From NCBI GenBank assembly GCA_964223495.1, contig CAXQGL010000024.1, positions 42,577-106,576 on the forward strand: 64,000 nucleotides of DNA. The letters are read 5' to 3'. Under the pieces are notes generated by a model that worked only from the letters and a program-made list of their open reading frames with translations, ran no database searches and was not told the origin of the DNA. The DNA comes from UBA8752 sp964223495 (lineage in GTDB: Bacteria; Bacteroidota; Bacteroidia; Flavobacteriales_D; Sanyastnellaceae). Below are positions 52,708-62,444 of the stretch, piece by piece. Within the stretch, counting starts at the first letter, position 1, and each line of letters opens with the position of its first letter. The position numbers and the translations under genes were made by a program.

Positions 52708-55700
52708 CAGAAATCCGTGGTGAGCGAGAGCTGGAATACGCGGTCGAGGATGAGGCCGTCATCGACGCCCCATCCCCAATCAAGGCGGACGAAATAGCCG
52801 AGCAATTGACTCCTGAGTCCAAATCCGAAGTCCCAGATGATGGGTTCACGGTTGTTGTCCACGCTGACGGAGACGGGGTAGAGGTCCACTTGATTGCTGT
52901 TGAATGCGTTCTGGTCGCTGTATGGGTCCTGTCCGGTCCAGGCTGACCCGATGTCGAAAAAGCCGACCGCCTGGAAATGCTCGAGAAAGGGGGTCAGGCT
53001 TTTTTTCGGGGAGAGGGTGGCGAATACGGGGAGACGCAATTCCGCATTGGCCACGGCGAAACTGGTTCCGTTGCGCGCATTCCGCACAAAACCGCGCATC
53101 GGCGTCGCGGCGGTCTGGTAGGAGAAGTCGCCATCGGGAATCGGCATGGCACCATCGATGGTGGAGAGCAGGGATTCGTGCACACCGCCCAGATAATGAA
53201 GGAGCCCCCTTTCTCCGAATGATGTGTTTCCCGAAGCCCTGAGGCAGAGGGTGATTCTCCGGTAGAGGGGAAGGTATCGGCGGGCATCGAATCCCGCCAC
53301 CATCAGCATGCCGCCTTCCCCGTCCGGCGGGGCCAGCATTTCCATCCATGCTTTGGCGCGCGTGCCGTTCCGAATGTTCAGACTGAGTTCACGGCTGTCG
53401 TCGAATACCCAGCTCAACGTTCCCCCGAATCCCTGGACGTAGAGGTCATTTCGGCTGGCATTGAAGGGGTCGGTCGCCAGCAGGGAAACCTTGTCCAATC
53501 GATAAGTCAACTGCGCCCGAAGGCTCATGGTCTCCGTGAACGGGATGGTCCTCCGGTAATGGACCGCGTGGGTGTGCGTCCGGGTCAGGGCGCCGAGATC
53601 GGTATCCACACCTTCCGTGCCTTGGCGCTCGATGATCCACTCGCGGTCCACCTTGGGTGCAAGGTCACGGTGGGACAGGACGAAAGTGGAATTCTCGAGG
53701 CTTCCCGCGAGACGCACCCCACCAATCCACTTGGTGTCTTCAAAGAGGTCGGAGATGCCGATCTTGAGCAGACCGCTCATGCCCGGGAAACTATTCGCCG
53801 GACTGGAGAAGGGCTGGTAGAAGGAGGTGGCGAAACTGTTGTCCACCTGGCTGAGCAATTGGTCAACAGCATAATTCCGCCGGTATGGCAGGGGTGTGGG
53901 AAGTGGAGGCAGGTCCATCAAGCCCGCTTCCGCAGCGGGTCCACCCACAGTGGGATTGGCGCCCTCGACGGGGCGCAGGATCCTCTCGGATTCAAAGGTG
54001 TAATTCCTGAAATCCACTTGGCCTGGTTGCAAATCCAGTTGGGCCTTGGGCAGGTAGTCCCATGGGCGCGTCTGCTGCGCGGCATTTTCGTCCAGGCCGT
54101 CCTCACGCATGGCGGCCTTCAGTGGCATCGTCGGCAGATCGCCGTGGAACCAACGGGCGCGGCCATCCCGGATGAGCATGGCCTCCCATTGTCCTGGGGC
54201 CTCCATCAGATTCAACTCGGCCACGGGTCCTTTGAGGTGGAACCAGGGGGCCGTTCGTGTGAAATGGCGATAGTGGATGGCCGTATCCACCCTCAGGATG
54301 GCGCTGTCGCGCTGGGCGAGGTGGAGCACGTCCCTGCGGTCGGACAGGCGATATGCGTATGTGGCGCCATCGATGACGACGGGACTGACTTCGTCGTCTT
54401 CCGGAGTCGAGGTGATGCGCTCGAACGACTGTTCCTCCAGGTCATAGAGCCAAAGGTCCCGTTTGCGCCCCCCGGGAATGGAAGGGTCCGCGTCGGGTTC
54501 ATCGTCGCCGGGCCGGTTGCTCGCAAAGAGCAGTCCCCTTCCATCGGGTGTCCATTCGGGATGGTGGTCGTCCCAGTCGTCCGCCCAGAGGGGGACCTGT
54601 GAACCTGCCAGGGTATTGAAGACGTGCAGGTCCGTGTGCCCCGCCCTCACACCGCTGAATGCAATCCGCCGGCCATCCGGCGACCAATCCAGGTCGATGA
54701 CTTTTTCGATTCGAAACAGCTCCCGTTCATTGGATTTGCCCGTCGAGGCATCGCTTATCGTGAGAAAGACGCGGCCTTTTTCTTCGTGGATATGGGCCAA
54801 TACCGGGAGGCTCGGGTGCCAGGCCAGGACCGGATAGGTCGGATCGACGATGCGGGTCAGTTTGTGGTCGTACTTGGCGATGCAGCGTTTGCGCCGCCCA
54901 TCGGACCACCAGATGCGGACCTGGCCGCGTTCATCCGTGGTCCAGGCAGTCCAGCGGCCCCCGGCAGACGAGGAAAAGCGGCTGTGGCGGTATTTCCTGC
55001 GGGCCCGATGGGGCAGTTCACCCATGGAGGCCCCGAGGCGTTCAGGCCAAGTGACACCCAATTCATGGCTCGCCTCCGTATCCACGGCCGTGCCCATCGC
55101 CATGGAGACGACGTGGTGTGCCTGTGCCGCAGCCAGCACGCCCTCAAGGTCCATTCCGATCCGCCTGAAGCCGGCATCCAAGGTGCGCCCGGCCTTGAAA
55201 CCGCTCAGAACATCCAAGGCGGCCTGTTTGCCGAAAGTCTCAAGGATGAAGCGCCAGATGGCCTCTGCTGCCACACGACGGTCCTCACCATCCAGCACCT
55301 GCACGTCGGTGAGAAGCCCACGGGAAATGAGGTCCTCCAGCGGCGCGAGGTCCTCGGACGCCATGGGACCGGAAAGTGCGGCAACCATGCCCTCCTCCAT
55401 CCAGGCGGGCAATTGCAGGAGCTGGTTGTTCTTGATGATGTCCTTCCAATCACTTCCGAAGAGGTATTGGCGAAGGAGGATGCGGTGGAGGCCCTGCCTC
55501 AGTTGCTGCTGAAATGCTCGATGGTCTCCGTCGAACCAGGCGAAGAGCTTTTGTCCATGGATGAGTGTCGCGCCGCCGATGTTGCCCGCTTCGGAGCCGT
55601 CGATGCCGATGTTGCTCTGTCTGAAATCCGCATGCTTGTTGAAGACGAGGATTTCCACCGGACCCGTCAGCCTGACCTGGAAGGTGGATTCGACCGATGG

Positions 55701-55919
55701 CAGGTCAAGGGTCACGGTATTGAGGCTGAATTCTGCCAGGGACCTTCCCCCTTGATAGTAATGCACCTCGAAGGGGTCACCGGGCAGGTACTGCCAATCA
55801 AACGCCCGATATTGGACACGCTGCTTGCCGAATGCCATGTCGAGCCCGTTGTGGAACTGGCCCTTCACCGGGGCCATCCCGAGGACACAGCACATCAGGC
55901 ACCAGGCCCGGAACCTCAT
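52707..55919 (-). CDS. Secreted beta-propeller and outer-membrane beta-barrel fusion protein
   Basis: The start at 55919 gives MRFRAWCLMCCVLGMAPVKGQ, a signal peptide, and about 1,070 residues in all; an ATG at 55940 is in frame. After an about 300-residue alpha/beta region with LPAWMEEGMVAALSG (resembling degenerate gluzincin-like proteins) come TolB-type propeller repeats (IDLDWSPDGRRIAFSG, HHPEWTPDGRGLLFASNRPG). The last about 400 residues form alternating beta strands ending in FQLSLTTDF with a terminal Phe, as in outer-membrane barrels of the surface-antigen type. It is probably a surface-anchored protein of unknown substrate. Confidence 0.75.
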   Translation of the reverse strand: MRFRAWCLMCCVLGMAPVKGQFHNGLDMAFGKQRVQYRAFDWQYLPGDPFEVHYYQGGRSLAEFSLNTVTLDLPSVESTFQVRLTGPVEILVFNKHADFRQSNIGIDGSEAGNIGGATLIHGQKLFAWFDGDHRAFQQQLRQGLHRILLRQYLFGSDWKDIIKNNQLLQLPAWMEEGMVAALSGPMASEDLAPLEDLISRGLLTDVQVLDGEDRRVAAEAIWRFILETFGKQAALDVLSGFKAGRTLDAGFRRIGMDLEGVLAAAQAHHVVSMAMGTAVDTEASHELGVTWPERLGASMGELPHRARRKYRHSRFSSSAGGRWTAWTTDERGQVRIWWSDGRRKRCIAKYDHKLTRIVDPTYPVLAWHPSLPVLAHIHEEKGRVFLTISDASTGKSNERELFRIEKVIDLDWSPDGRRIAFSGVRAGHTDLHVFNTLAGSQVPLWADDWDDHHPEWTPDGRGLLFASNRPGDDEPDADPSIPGGRKRDLWLYDLEEQSFERITSTPEDDEVSPVVIDGATYAYRLSDRRDVLHLAQRDSAILRVDTAIHYRHFTRTAPWFHLKGPVAELNLMEAPGQWEAMLIRDGRARWFHGDLPTMPLKAAMREDGLDENAAQQTRPWDYLPKAQLDLQPGQVDFRNYTFESERILRPVEGANPTVGGPAAEAGLMDLPPLPTPLPYRRNYAVDQLLSQVDNSFATSFYQPFSSPANSFPGMSGLLKIGISDLFEDTKWIGGVRLAGSLENSTFVLSHRDLAPKVDREWIIERQGTEGVDTDLGALTRTHTHAVHYRRTIPFTETMSLRAQLTYRLDKVSLLATDPFNASRNDLYVQGFGGTLSWVFDDSRELSLNIRNGTRAKAWMEMLAPPDGEGGMLMVAGFDARRYLPLYRRITLCLRASGNTSFGERGLLHYLGGVHESLLSTIDGAMPIPDGDFSYQTAATPMRGFVRNARNGTSFAVANAELRLPVFATLSPKKSLTPFLEHFQAVGFFDIGSAWTGQDPYSDQNAFNSNQVDLYPVSVSVDNNREPIIWDFGFGLRSQLLGYFVRLDWGWGVDDGLILDRVFQLSLTTDF

Positions 55920-56000
55920 TGCACGCGTTGTGAACGGCATTCAATCGGGAATGTACGACCCCCACCTTGGGATTTGCTCGGATGCGGGAACTTGCAGGCC

Positions 56001-56663
56001 ATGATTGTGCAGGCTTTCAACGCTTTTTCTGAAAACACGGTGCTGCTGCCCGATGGAGCGGGAGGTGTGGTCGTGGTGGATCCGGGTTTCTCTACGCAAA
56101 AGGAGTGGAAATGGTTCGATGAAGTGCTGTCCTCCAGGGGTTGGGAACCCCGGGCAGTGTTGCTGACCCACGCCCATCTGGACCACGTCATGGGATGCCA
56201 TGGCATGCAGCGGAGGTTTGGCTTGAAGCCCATGTTGCATGCATTCGACGAGCCCACCTACGCGATGGCACCCCGGGCAGCGGACCTGTATGGCATTTCG
56301 CTGGACCCATTGCCGGACCTGCATGAGAACAGGCTGGAACCGGGATCGACGCTCGCATTTGGTGAGCTCCGGCTGGAAGTGAGGTTCACACCGGGGCATG
56401 CGCCCGGCCATGTGGTGTTCATCGACTCCGAGGCGGAACGGATCATCGGGGGAGACGTGCTCTTCAAGGGAAGCATCGGTCGAACCGACCTTCCCGGAGG
56501 CGACGCCCAAACCTTGGCACGCAGCATAGGTGAAGTCCTTTACGCGTTTCCCGACCATTTCGAGGTCATACCGGGTCATGGCCCTTCAACGACCATTGGT
56601 GCCGAAAAGCGCGCCAATCCGTTCGTGAATGCGGCGGGTACGGGTATGCTCCAGCAGGATTGA
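56001..56663 (+). CDS. Metallo-beta-lactamase-fold hydrolase (glyoxalase II-like)
   Basis: The 220-residue protein has the zinc motif THAHLDHVMG (H57, H59, D61, H62), then FTPGHAPGHVVFI, GGDVLFKGSIGRTDL and VIPGHGPSTTIG. This pattern fits the glyoxalase II/YcbL group, likely a thioester hydrolase. GAACTTGC lies 5 bases before the ATG. The frame is open far upstream, but sequence before 56001 is the reverse strand of the beta-propeller gene. Confidence 0.9.
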   Translation: MIVQAFNAFSENTVLLPDGAGGVVVVDPGFSTQKEWKWFDEVLSSRGWEPRAVLLTHAHLDHVMGCHGMQRRFGLKPMLHAFDEPTYAMAPRAADLYGISLDPLPDLHENRLEPGSTLAFGELRLEVRFTPGHAPGHVVFIDSEAERIIGGDVLFKGSIGRTDLPGGDAQTLARSIGEVLYAFPDHFEVIPGHGPSTTIGAEKRANPFVNAAGTGMLQQD

Positions 56664-56670
56664 TCCCTGT

Positions 56671-57714
56671 TCAGGACTTGCGCAAGGTGAAGGAGAAGGT
56701 GGACCCCTTGCCTTGGGTGGACCTGACCGAGATGCTCTGCTCGTGGGCCTCGATGATGTGCTTCACGATGGCAAGGCCCAGGCCGCTGCCCCCTGCATTT
56801 CTGGAACGGCTCTTGTCGACGCGGTAGAAACGCTCGAAAATTCGGGGCAGGTGCTCCTCGGACATGCCGATTCCGTCATCCGCGACTTCAATCAGGACCT
56901 GCTCTTCCATGTCGTAGCAGCGGATCTGGGTGGTTCCGCCCACCTTGCCGTAACGCAGGCTGTTGGATACGAGATTCATGAGGACCTGTTCGATTTTCGA
57001 GGCGTCTCCCTGAACCTCGATTTTCCGGGGTCCATCCTCCACGAACATGATGGAAATTTCCATGCGTTTCGCCCTCTGCTCGAGTTGGTCCATGACCTCG
57101 TGGACGAGATTGCCGAGGTCGAAAGTGGAGAGGTTGAGTTCGAGCGACCCCCCTTCGATTTTCGTGATGACGTCGAGGTCGTCGATCAATCCGGCCATAC
57201 GGTCGACGTTCTTGGCGGCCTTCATGAGGAATTTCCGGTTGTGTTCGGGGTCTTCGAGGGCCCCTTCGAGGAGGGTGAGGATATAGCCTTGAATGTTGAA
57301 AATGGGCGTCTTGAGCTCGTGGGCGAGGTTGCCGATGAATTCCTTCCGGAAGGTGTCCTGTTCTTTCAACAGGGAGATCTCATTGACCTTCTCGGTGGCC
57401 CAGTCCATCACGTCGAGCCTGACCTTCTCCATCACATCTTCACCCATGTGCACATCCCGGGCGCGCTCCTTCGTGCTCTTGAAACGGTGGATGTTCTTGT
57501 AGATGATGCGGACTTTCTGGTAGATGAACCGTTCAATCGCACTGTAGATCACAGCCATCGACAGGGTGAACAGACCCAAGGCGCCCAATGCGATGGCCTG
57601 GGGAGGCGCATCAACATCATACATCCAGAAAATGAAGGCCGAAAGGCCCATTCCAAAGGCCGTCACGAGCAGGGCGCACACGATGGCGACACCACGTGGG
57701 GTGCGGATGTTCAT
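56671..57714 (-). CDS. Sensor histidine kinase (PhoR-like)
   Basis: This membrane kinase has 347 residues: two N-terminal membrane helices with a very short loop between them (about 8-30 and 38-58), a linker, HisKA with phospho-acceptor H132 in FIGNLAHELKTPI, and HATPase with NLVSNSLRYG, ADDGIGM and GSGLGLAIVKHII. The small periplasmic part suggests sensing in the membrane or via a partner. It overlaps its response regulator gene by 4 bases. Confidence 0.93.
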   Translation of the reverse strand: MNIRTPRGVAIVCALLVTAFGMGLSAFIFWMYDVDAPPQAIALGALGLFTLSMAVIYSAIERFIYQKVRIIYKNIHRFKSTKERARDVHMGEDVMEKVRLDVMDWATEKVNEISLLKEQDTFRKEFIGNLAHELKTPIFNIQGYILTLLEGALEDPEHNRKFLMKAAKNVDRMAGLIDDLDVITKIEGGSLELNLSTFDLGNLVHEVMDQLEQRAKRMEISIMFVEDGPRKIEVQGDASKIEQVLMNLVSNSLRYGKVGGTTQIRCYDMEEQVLIEVADDGIGMSEEHLPRIFERFYRVDKSRSRNAGGSGLGLAIVKHIIEAHEQSISVRSTQGKGSTFSFTLRKS

Positions 57715-58391
57715 TCCTCCTCGAACTTGTATCCCACGCCCTTGACGGTTTTGAAACAGTGGTCACCCAGCTTTTCCCGGAGCTTGCGGATGTGGACATC
57801 GATGGTCCTGTCCCCCACCACGACATCGTTGCCCCAGACCATGTTCAGGATGGCGCTCCGCGTGAAGACCTTTCCCGGTTGCGACACCAGCAGTGAAAGG
57901 AGTTCGAATTCCTTCTTTGGAAGGCTCATCTCCTTCCCATTGGACACCACCACATAGCGTTCCCTGTCGATGGTGATGTTCTTGGCTTTCAGGACCTCAC
58001 GGGAATCCTTGACCATGCTGCCGCGCCGGAGCAGGGCCTTCATGCGGCTGAGCAGGACGCGCGGCTTGATTGGTTTCGTGATGTAGTCGTCCGCCCCGGC
58101 ATCGAATCCCGCAATCTGGCTGTAATCCTCTCCCCTCGCCGTGAGAAAGGCAATGATCGAAGTGTCCAGCTTGTGGTTTTCCCGCATTTCGATGCAGGTC
58201 TCCATCCCGTCCATTTCAGGCATCATCACATCCAGCAGGATGAGGTCCGGTGTGACCTGTTCCGCAATCTCAATGGCTTCCCGGCCATTGGCTGCGGTAT
58301 ACACCGAGAACCCTTCCTTTTCCAGGTTGTACTGGACCAATTCGAGGATATCCGGTTCGTCATCCACGACGAGGATTTTCTGCCTGTCCAT
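57711..58391 (-). CDS. OmpR/PhoB-family response regulator
   Basis: This DNA-binding response regulator has 226 residues: a receiver domain with acidic pair D10/D11, phospho-acceptor D54 in ILLDVMMPEMDG and K in ITKPIKPRVL, and a C-terminal winged helix (GDRTIDVHIRKLREKLG, TVKGVGYKF). The start at 58391 begins the receiver; a TATTTTCG box lies 23 bases upstream at 58415-58422. It is the cognate partner of the kinase downstream. The target genes are not known. Confidence 0.94.
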   Translation of the reverse strand: MDRQKILVVDDEPDILELVQYNLEKEGFSVYTAANGREAIEIAEQVTPDLILLDVMMPEMDGMETCIEMRENHKLDTSIIAFLTARGEDYSQIAGFDAGADDYITKPIKPRVLLSRMKALLRRGSMVKDSREVLKAKNITIDRERYVVVSNGKEMSLPKKEFELLSLLVSQPGKVFTRSAILNMVWGNDVVVGDRTIDVHIRKLREKLGDHCFKTVKGVGYKFEEE

Positions 58392-58414
58392 GTGCTTCAA
58401 GCCTAGTGGGAGTC

Positions 58415-58422
58415 CGAAAATA
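58415..58422 (-). promoter_or_regulatory. -7 box of the two-component operon
   Basis: TATTTTCG on the minus strand precedes the response regulator ATG by 23 bases. Confidence 0.55.
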
Positions 58423-58505
58423 GGACAGGACGTTTTGGACAGGGCAAGATTGTGGGTCTCTTGTGTACGCTTTGGCCCCCAGGTCAAAACGGGGAATCCG
58501 GAACG

Positions 58506-59819
58506 CTATTTTTCGGTGGTTTTCGGAGCACCGCACCACTCGGTCAGGAAGGCGTGGGCCATGTGGCGTCTGACTTTCTGCTCGGCGCGCCAATCCATGA
58601 TGGCATCCTCCAGCGGCATGGCCCATTGTTGTGAGCCCCGCAACACGAGCAATGCCGCGATGACCGCCAGAGGCTTCCCCGTGGCCACGCCTGCACCGAG
58701 AGACAGGACAGCCCAGGACAGGGAAACGGCCACCATGGTGAGTGGAATGCCGAATGTCGTTCGGAAGGCCACCTGCTTCACGCGTCGTTCAGCGGCCTTG
58801 TAAGCCAGTCTGGGCCACCAACCGGTGGTGGCCATGAAGATGCCCCAGGCCGGCAACCTCCACAGGTGGCGCGCCAAATGGGTTGCACGTCCGGAGCACA
58901 GCCTTCCCGCTGCCGCGAAATCATCGGTGGTCCGTGGGTCTCCCAGGCCCGAGGCCAAGGCGTCCTCGAAGTCGGCCCGGGCGCGTTCGGGGTCGTTCTG
59001 CATGGCCGCCGCGGCCCGGGCGAGACGGTCTTCATCCGGCCACGATCCGCTGGCCCCCTCGAGGAAACGGCAGACCGCAAGGTGCGGATCGTAGAGCAGG
59101 CCATCGAGGAGATGCACCGAACAATCCACCAGGGCATGGCGCATCCGGTCGCTCAATTCGACCCGTGCGGTTCCGGCATCGTGTTCGAGTCCTTCGATGC
59201 AGTCCAAAGAGATGGGGGGCCCTATGCGCACACGGGCCACCGTGCGGTAGCCCGCATACCGCTCGAAATCGAGGTGGAGCGGCAGCACCTCCAGTCCCCG
59301 TTCACGGATGGGTGCACGCTGGAGTGCACCGGCGATGAAACGCGCCGAACCATGACGGAAACGCCGGATGCGCCGCTCATCGAGGTGCCCCGCTTCTGGA
59401 AATATCCCACAGGTCGCCCCGCCCTCGAGCCTGGCGTGGGCGGCGGCAAAAGTCTGCCGATTGCGCTCGGCCATGTCCTCGGCCTTGTCGATCGGGCGGA
59501 AGATGGGCATCATGTTCAAGCGGAGCAGAAACCACCGCGCCGCGCGTTTCCGGAACACATCGGCCCGAGTGAAGAAGTGCAGCTGGGGCCCGAGGGTCAC
59601 ACAGGCCAGAACGGGGTCCGCGAGGCCATTCTGATGACCACTGAACAGCAGCCTCGCGGGTCGTTCATCACCTCGATATTCAAGATGTTCCGTGCCTTCT
59701 ATGGCGCCAACGCGATGCCACAATTGCACCCCCCAACGCCCCCAGGGGCGCACGATTGAATAGACGATGTGGTGCACACCGTGCGGTACCGGGAATGGGG
59801 GTGGTGCAATCCTGGGCAC
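58506..59819 (-). CDS. PlsC-like 1-acyl-glycerol-3-phosphate acyltransferase family protein
   Basis: This probable phospholipid or glycerolipid acyltransferase has 437 residues. The acyltransferase box reads FSGHQNGLADPVL, where His and Asp are separated by five residues, as in the HQN-type family of Bacteroidota. The second motif is CGIFPEAGHLDERR. Two hydrophobic segments near the C-terminus (FGIPLTMVAVSLSWAVLSLG and the following) anchor it in the membrane. It starts directly after the pheT stop codon, so it is co-transcribed with pheT. Confidence 0.82.
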   Translation of the reverse strand: MPRIAPPPFPVPHGVHHIVYSIVRPWGRWGVQLWHRVGAIEGTEHLEYRGDERPARLLFSGHQNGLADPVLACVTLGPQLHFFTRADVFRKRAARWFLLRLNMMPIFRPIDKAEDMAERNRQTFAAAHARLEGGATCGIFPEAGHLDERRIRRFRHGSARFIAGALQRAPIRERGLEVLPLHLDFERYAGYRTVARVRIGPPISLDCIEGLEHDAGTARVELSDRMRHALVDCSVHLLDGLLYDPHLAVCRFLEGASGSWPDEDRLARAAAAMQNDPERARADFEDALASGLGDPRTTDDFAAAGRLCSGRATHLARHLWRLPAWGIFMATTGWWPRLAYKAAERRVKQVAFRTTFGIPLTMVAVSLSWAVLSLGAGVATGKPLAVIAALLVLRGSQQWAMPLEDAIMDWRAEQKVRRHMAHAFLTEWCGAPKTTEK

Positions 59820-62273
59820 TTAGCGGAGGGTAACACCGAGCCGCTGGGCCAATTGCTCGCGAACCCGCAGGACGGTTTTCTCGATGGCCTTGTCGCTCAG
59901 CGTCTTCTCTTCATCCTGAAGCCGCATGGAGATGGCATAGGATGTGATGCCCGTCTGCTCGTCGTGGTACACGTCGAAAAGGTTGACATCCCTGAGGAGC
60001 TTGCCTCCTGTCTGTCGCACCACATCTTCGATTCGGGCATAATCGACCCCTGCGGGCACCTGCAGGCTCAGGTCGCGGCGGACTCCGGGGAACCGGGACA
60101 GCTCGCGGGCCTTCACCTTGAACCTGCCGGACCAGGCGACCAGGTCCTCGAAAGGAAGATCGGCATGATAGACTACGTCATCGATGCCGAACGCCCGCGT
60201 GATGGATGGATGGACGATGCCGGCCCGCGCCGAGAATCCCTTTCCTCCCGACCATTGGAGGCCTTCCTTGAAGGCATCTCCGCCCGCCATGGGAGCGCAC
60301 TGGAGCCCAGCCACTCCGGACTGGAGGAGCAGGGCCTCAACAGCCCCTTTCAGAACCGAGAGACCATCCACGTCGACCTTGCGCCAACTTTCCGGTACTG
60401 TCCTTCCGGATATGGTCAGGGCGAGCCGTTCGGACTCCAGGTGTCCCCCTTGGCCATCGGTCCTGTAGACTTTGCCGAACTCGAACAGCATGAGGTCCGG
60501 CCGCTGGTGGTTCCGATTGCGCGCTACGGTCTCCACGGCTTGGAAAAGCAGGGATTGGCGCATCACATCCAGCTCGGAGCTCAGTGGGTTGAGCAGTTCG
60601 ACGGCCCGGTCGGGCAGGATGGCGGCATCCTCGACCAGCTTGAGGTGCTCCGATGAGACCAATGAATTGTGCATGACCTCGTGGAACCCCCTGCCCACAA
60701 GGGTATTGGCGAGGTCATTCCGCAGCTGTTCCGGATCGGGATCGGGTTTCGCGGAGAGTGAAACCGTCATCCGTCCCGGCAAGGGGACATGGTCATAGCC
60801 GTGGATGCGCAGGATTTCCTCCACCACATCGGCCGGCCGGGTGACGTCCCTCCGGTAGGCGGGGACCTCAAGGTGCAGCACACCATCCTCCTCTGAACCG
60901 ATTCGGATGTCCAGGTCTCCCAGGATGCCCCGAACACGTTCGCGATCCAGCGCCATGCCGATCATGGCGTCCAGGGTGTTCCATCCCAGCTCTACCGAAG
61001 CGGGACCCGGCAGGGCTCCGAGATGACACTGTACGCCGCCGTCCACTGTTGCTCCGGCCATTTCCCGGAGCATGGCGACGGCCTTTTCGAGGCCATGGCG
61101 GGTCATTTCCGGATCGACGCCCCGCTCGAAGCGGAAGGAAGCATCCGTGGAGAGCGTATGTCGCTTGGCCGTTTTGCGGATGGAGACCGGCTCGAACCAT
61201 GCACTTTCGAGGAATACGGATGTGGTGGCTTCCGATACGCCGCTGTCCGCACCGCCGTAGACACCGGCGATGCACATGGGCCTGCTTCCGTCCGCGATGA
61301 CCAGATCCGCGGCCGAGAGTTCCATGTCACGGCCATCGAGGGCCTGGAAGGACTCTCCCTGCTCCGCCCTGCGGATCCGAACGACGTCCCCTCCGATCTT
61401 GTCGGCATCGAAGGCATGGAGCGGTTGCCCGAGGTCGTGCAGGACGTAATTGGTGACGTCCACCACGTTGTTCTTGGGTTCGATTCCGATAGCCCGCAAC
61501 CGCTGCTGCAACCACTCCGGGGACGCGCTGACGGTCACGTTCCGCAGGGTGATGCCCAGATAGCATGGGGCTCCTTCCGAATCCTCGACTTCCACGTTGA
61601 TCGGGCCTGCCCCGTCTTGTAAAGTCTGCCCCGGAAGGTTCTGCAATGCCGGAATGCCGGAACCCCGGCCACTGCCCCCATTCCAAAGCATGGCGGCCCT
61701 GAGGTCCCTCGCTACGCCAATGTGCCCCATGGCATCGGTCCTGTTCGGGGTCAATCCGATCTCGATGCGGTGATCACTTTCCAGACCGAGCACGGCGGCG
61801 GCGCCTGCACCGATCGGGGCATCCGGTTCGAGCACGAGAATGCCCCCGTGGTCATGGCCCACACCCAATTCATCCTCGGCGCAAATCATGCCTTCGGACA
61901 CTTCCCCGCGGATTTTCCCCTTTTTGATCTTGAACGGTTCTCCTTCGATGGGATGACAAATGGACCCGACTGTTGCGACCACGACTTTCTGGCCCTCGGC
62001 TACATTCGGGGCCCCACACACGATGTTCAGTGGGGATTCCGCGCCCACATCAACTGTCGTCACCCGCAGCCGGTCCGCATTGGGATGGGCCCCGCAAGTC
62101 AAGACTTGTCCGACCACCATTCCTTTGAGACCACCCGGAACGGCAGGGATTTCCTCCACACCCTCGACCTCGAGTCCGGTGGCGGTCAGGATGTCTGCAA
62201 CTTCCTGGACGTTCGCGGTTGCGGCGTCACCGAGGGGAAGCCAGGATCGGAGCCATTCGTAGGAGACGTTCAT
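59820..62273 (-). CDS. pheT: Phenylalanine-tRNA ligase, beta subunit
   Basis: PheT is the beta subunit of PheRS, carrying the tRNA-binding and editing domains. The 817-residue protein has an N-terminal EMAP/OB-type domain (GMVVGQVLTCGAHPNADRL), the B3/B4 editing region (RNVTVSASPEWLQQRL), the B5 domain and a C-terminal anticodon-binding FDX domain (RDLSLQVPAGVDYARIE). pheS is not adjacent. Its promoter is TAAATTCG at 62314-62321. No attenuator-like Phe-codon leader is visible in the roughly 40-base leader. Confidence 0.96.
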   Translation of the reverse strand: MNVSYEWLRSWLPLGDAATANVQEVADILTATGLEVEGVEEIPAVPGGLKGMVVGQVLTCGAHPNADRLRVTTVDVGAESPLNIVCGAPNVAEGQKVVVATVGSICHPIEGEPFKIKKGKIRGEVSEGMICAEDELGVGHDHGGILVLEPDAPIGAGAAAVLGLESDHRIEIGLTPNRTDAMGHIGVARDLRAAMLWNGGSGRGSGIPALQNLPGQTLQDGAGPINVEVEDSEGAPCYLGITLRNVTVSASPEWLQQRLRAIGIEPKNNVVDVTNYVLHDLGQPLHAFDADKIGGDVVRIRRAEQGESFQALDGRDMELSAADLVIADGSRPMCIAGVYGGADSGVSEATTSVFLESAWFEPVSIRKTAKRHTLSTDASFRFERGVDPEMTRHGLEKAVAMLREMAGATVDGGVQCHLGALPGPASVELGWNTLDAMIGMALDRERVRGILGDLDIRIGSEEDGVLHLEVPAYRRDVTRPADVVEEILRIHGYDHVPLPGRMTVSLSAKPDPDPEQLRNDLANTLVGRGFHEVMHNSLVSSEHLKLVEDAAILPDRAVELLNPLSSELDVMRQSLLFQAVETVARNRNHQRPDLMLFEFGKVYRTDGQGGHLESERLALTISGRTVPESWRKVDVDGLSVLKGAVEALLLQSGVAGLQCAPMAGGDAFKEGLQWSGGKGFSARAGIVHPSITRAFGIDDVVYHADLPFEDLVAWSGRFKVKARELSRFPGVRRDLSLQVPAGVDYARIEDVVRQTGGKLLRDVNLFDVYHDEQTGITSYAISMRLQDEEKTLSDKAIEKTVLRVREQLAQRLGVTLR

Positions 62274-62313
62274 GCGTCGAGGGGGGTTTGCAACGGGGTA
62301 TGCCGTGGGCGTG

Positions 62314-62321
62314 CGAATTTA
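62314..62321 (-). promoter_or_regulatory. -7 box of pheT
   Basis: TAAATTCG on the minus strand lies about 40 bases before the pheT ATG. Confidence 0.5.
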
Positions 62322-62444
62322 ACCTCGCCCCCGTACAACGACACATTGGACGCTGTCCGAGTGGATTCTCGCGTCAGGCTTTAATAACTTACCGGCGACC
62401 TATCTCCGATTCGGACCAATCGTGGAGGGCAACAAGCGCGCGCA

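Noticed and set aside
54624..56000. Upstream extension of the metallo-beta-lactamase gene by about 460 codons
   Set aside because: The extension is the reverse strand of the propeller-barrel gene; the conserved fold starts at 56001.
62274..62320. Phe-codon leader peptide before pheT
   Set aside because: The short leader holds no frame with a run of TTT or TTC codons and no terminator.
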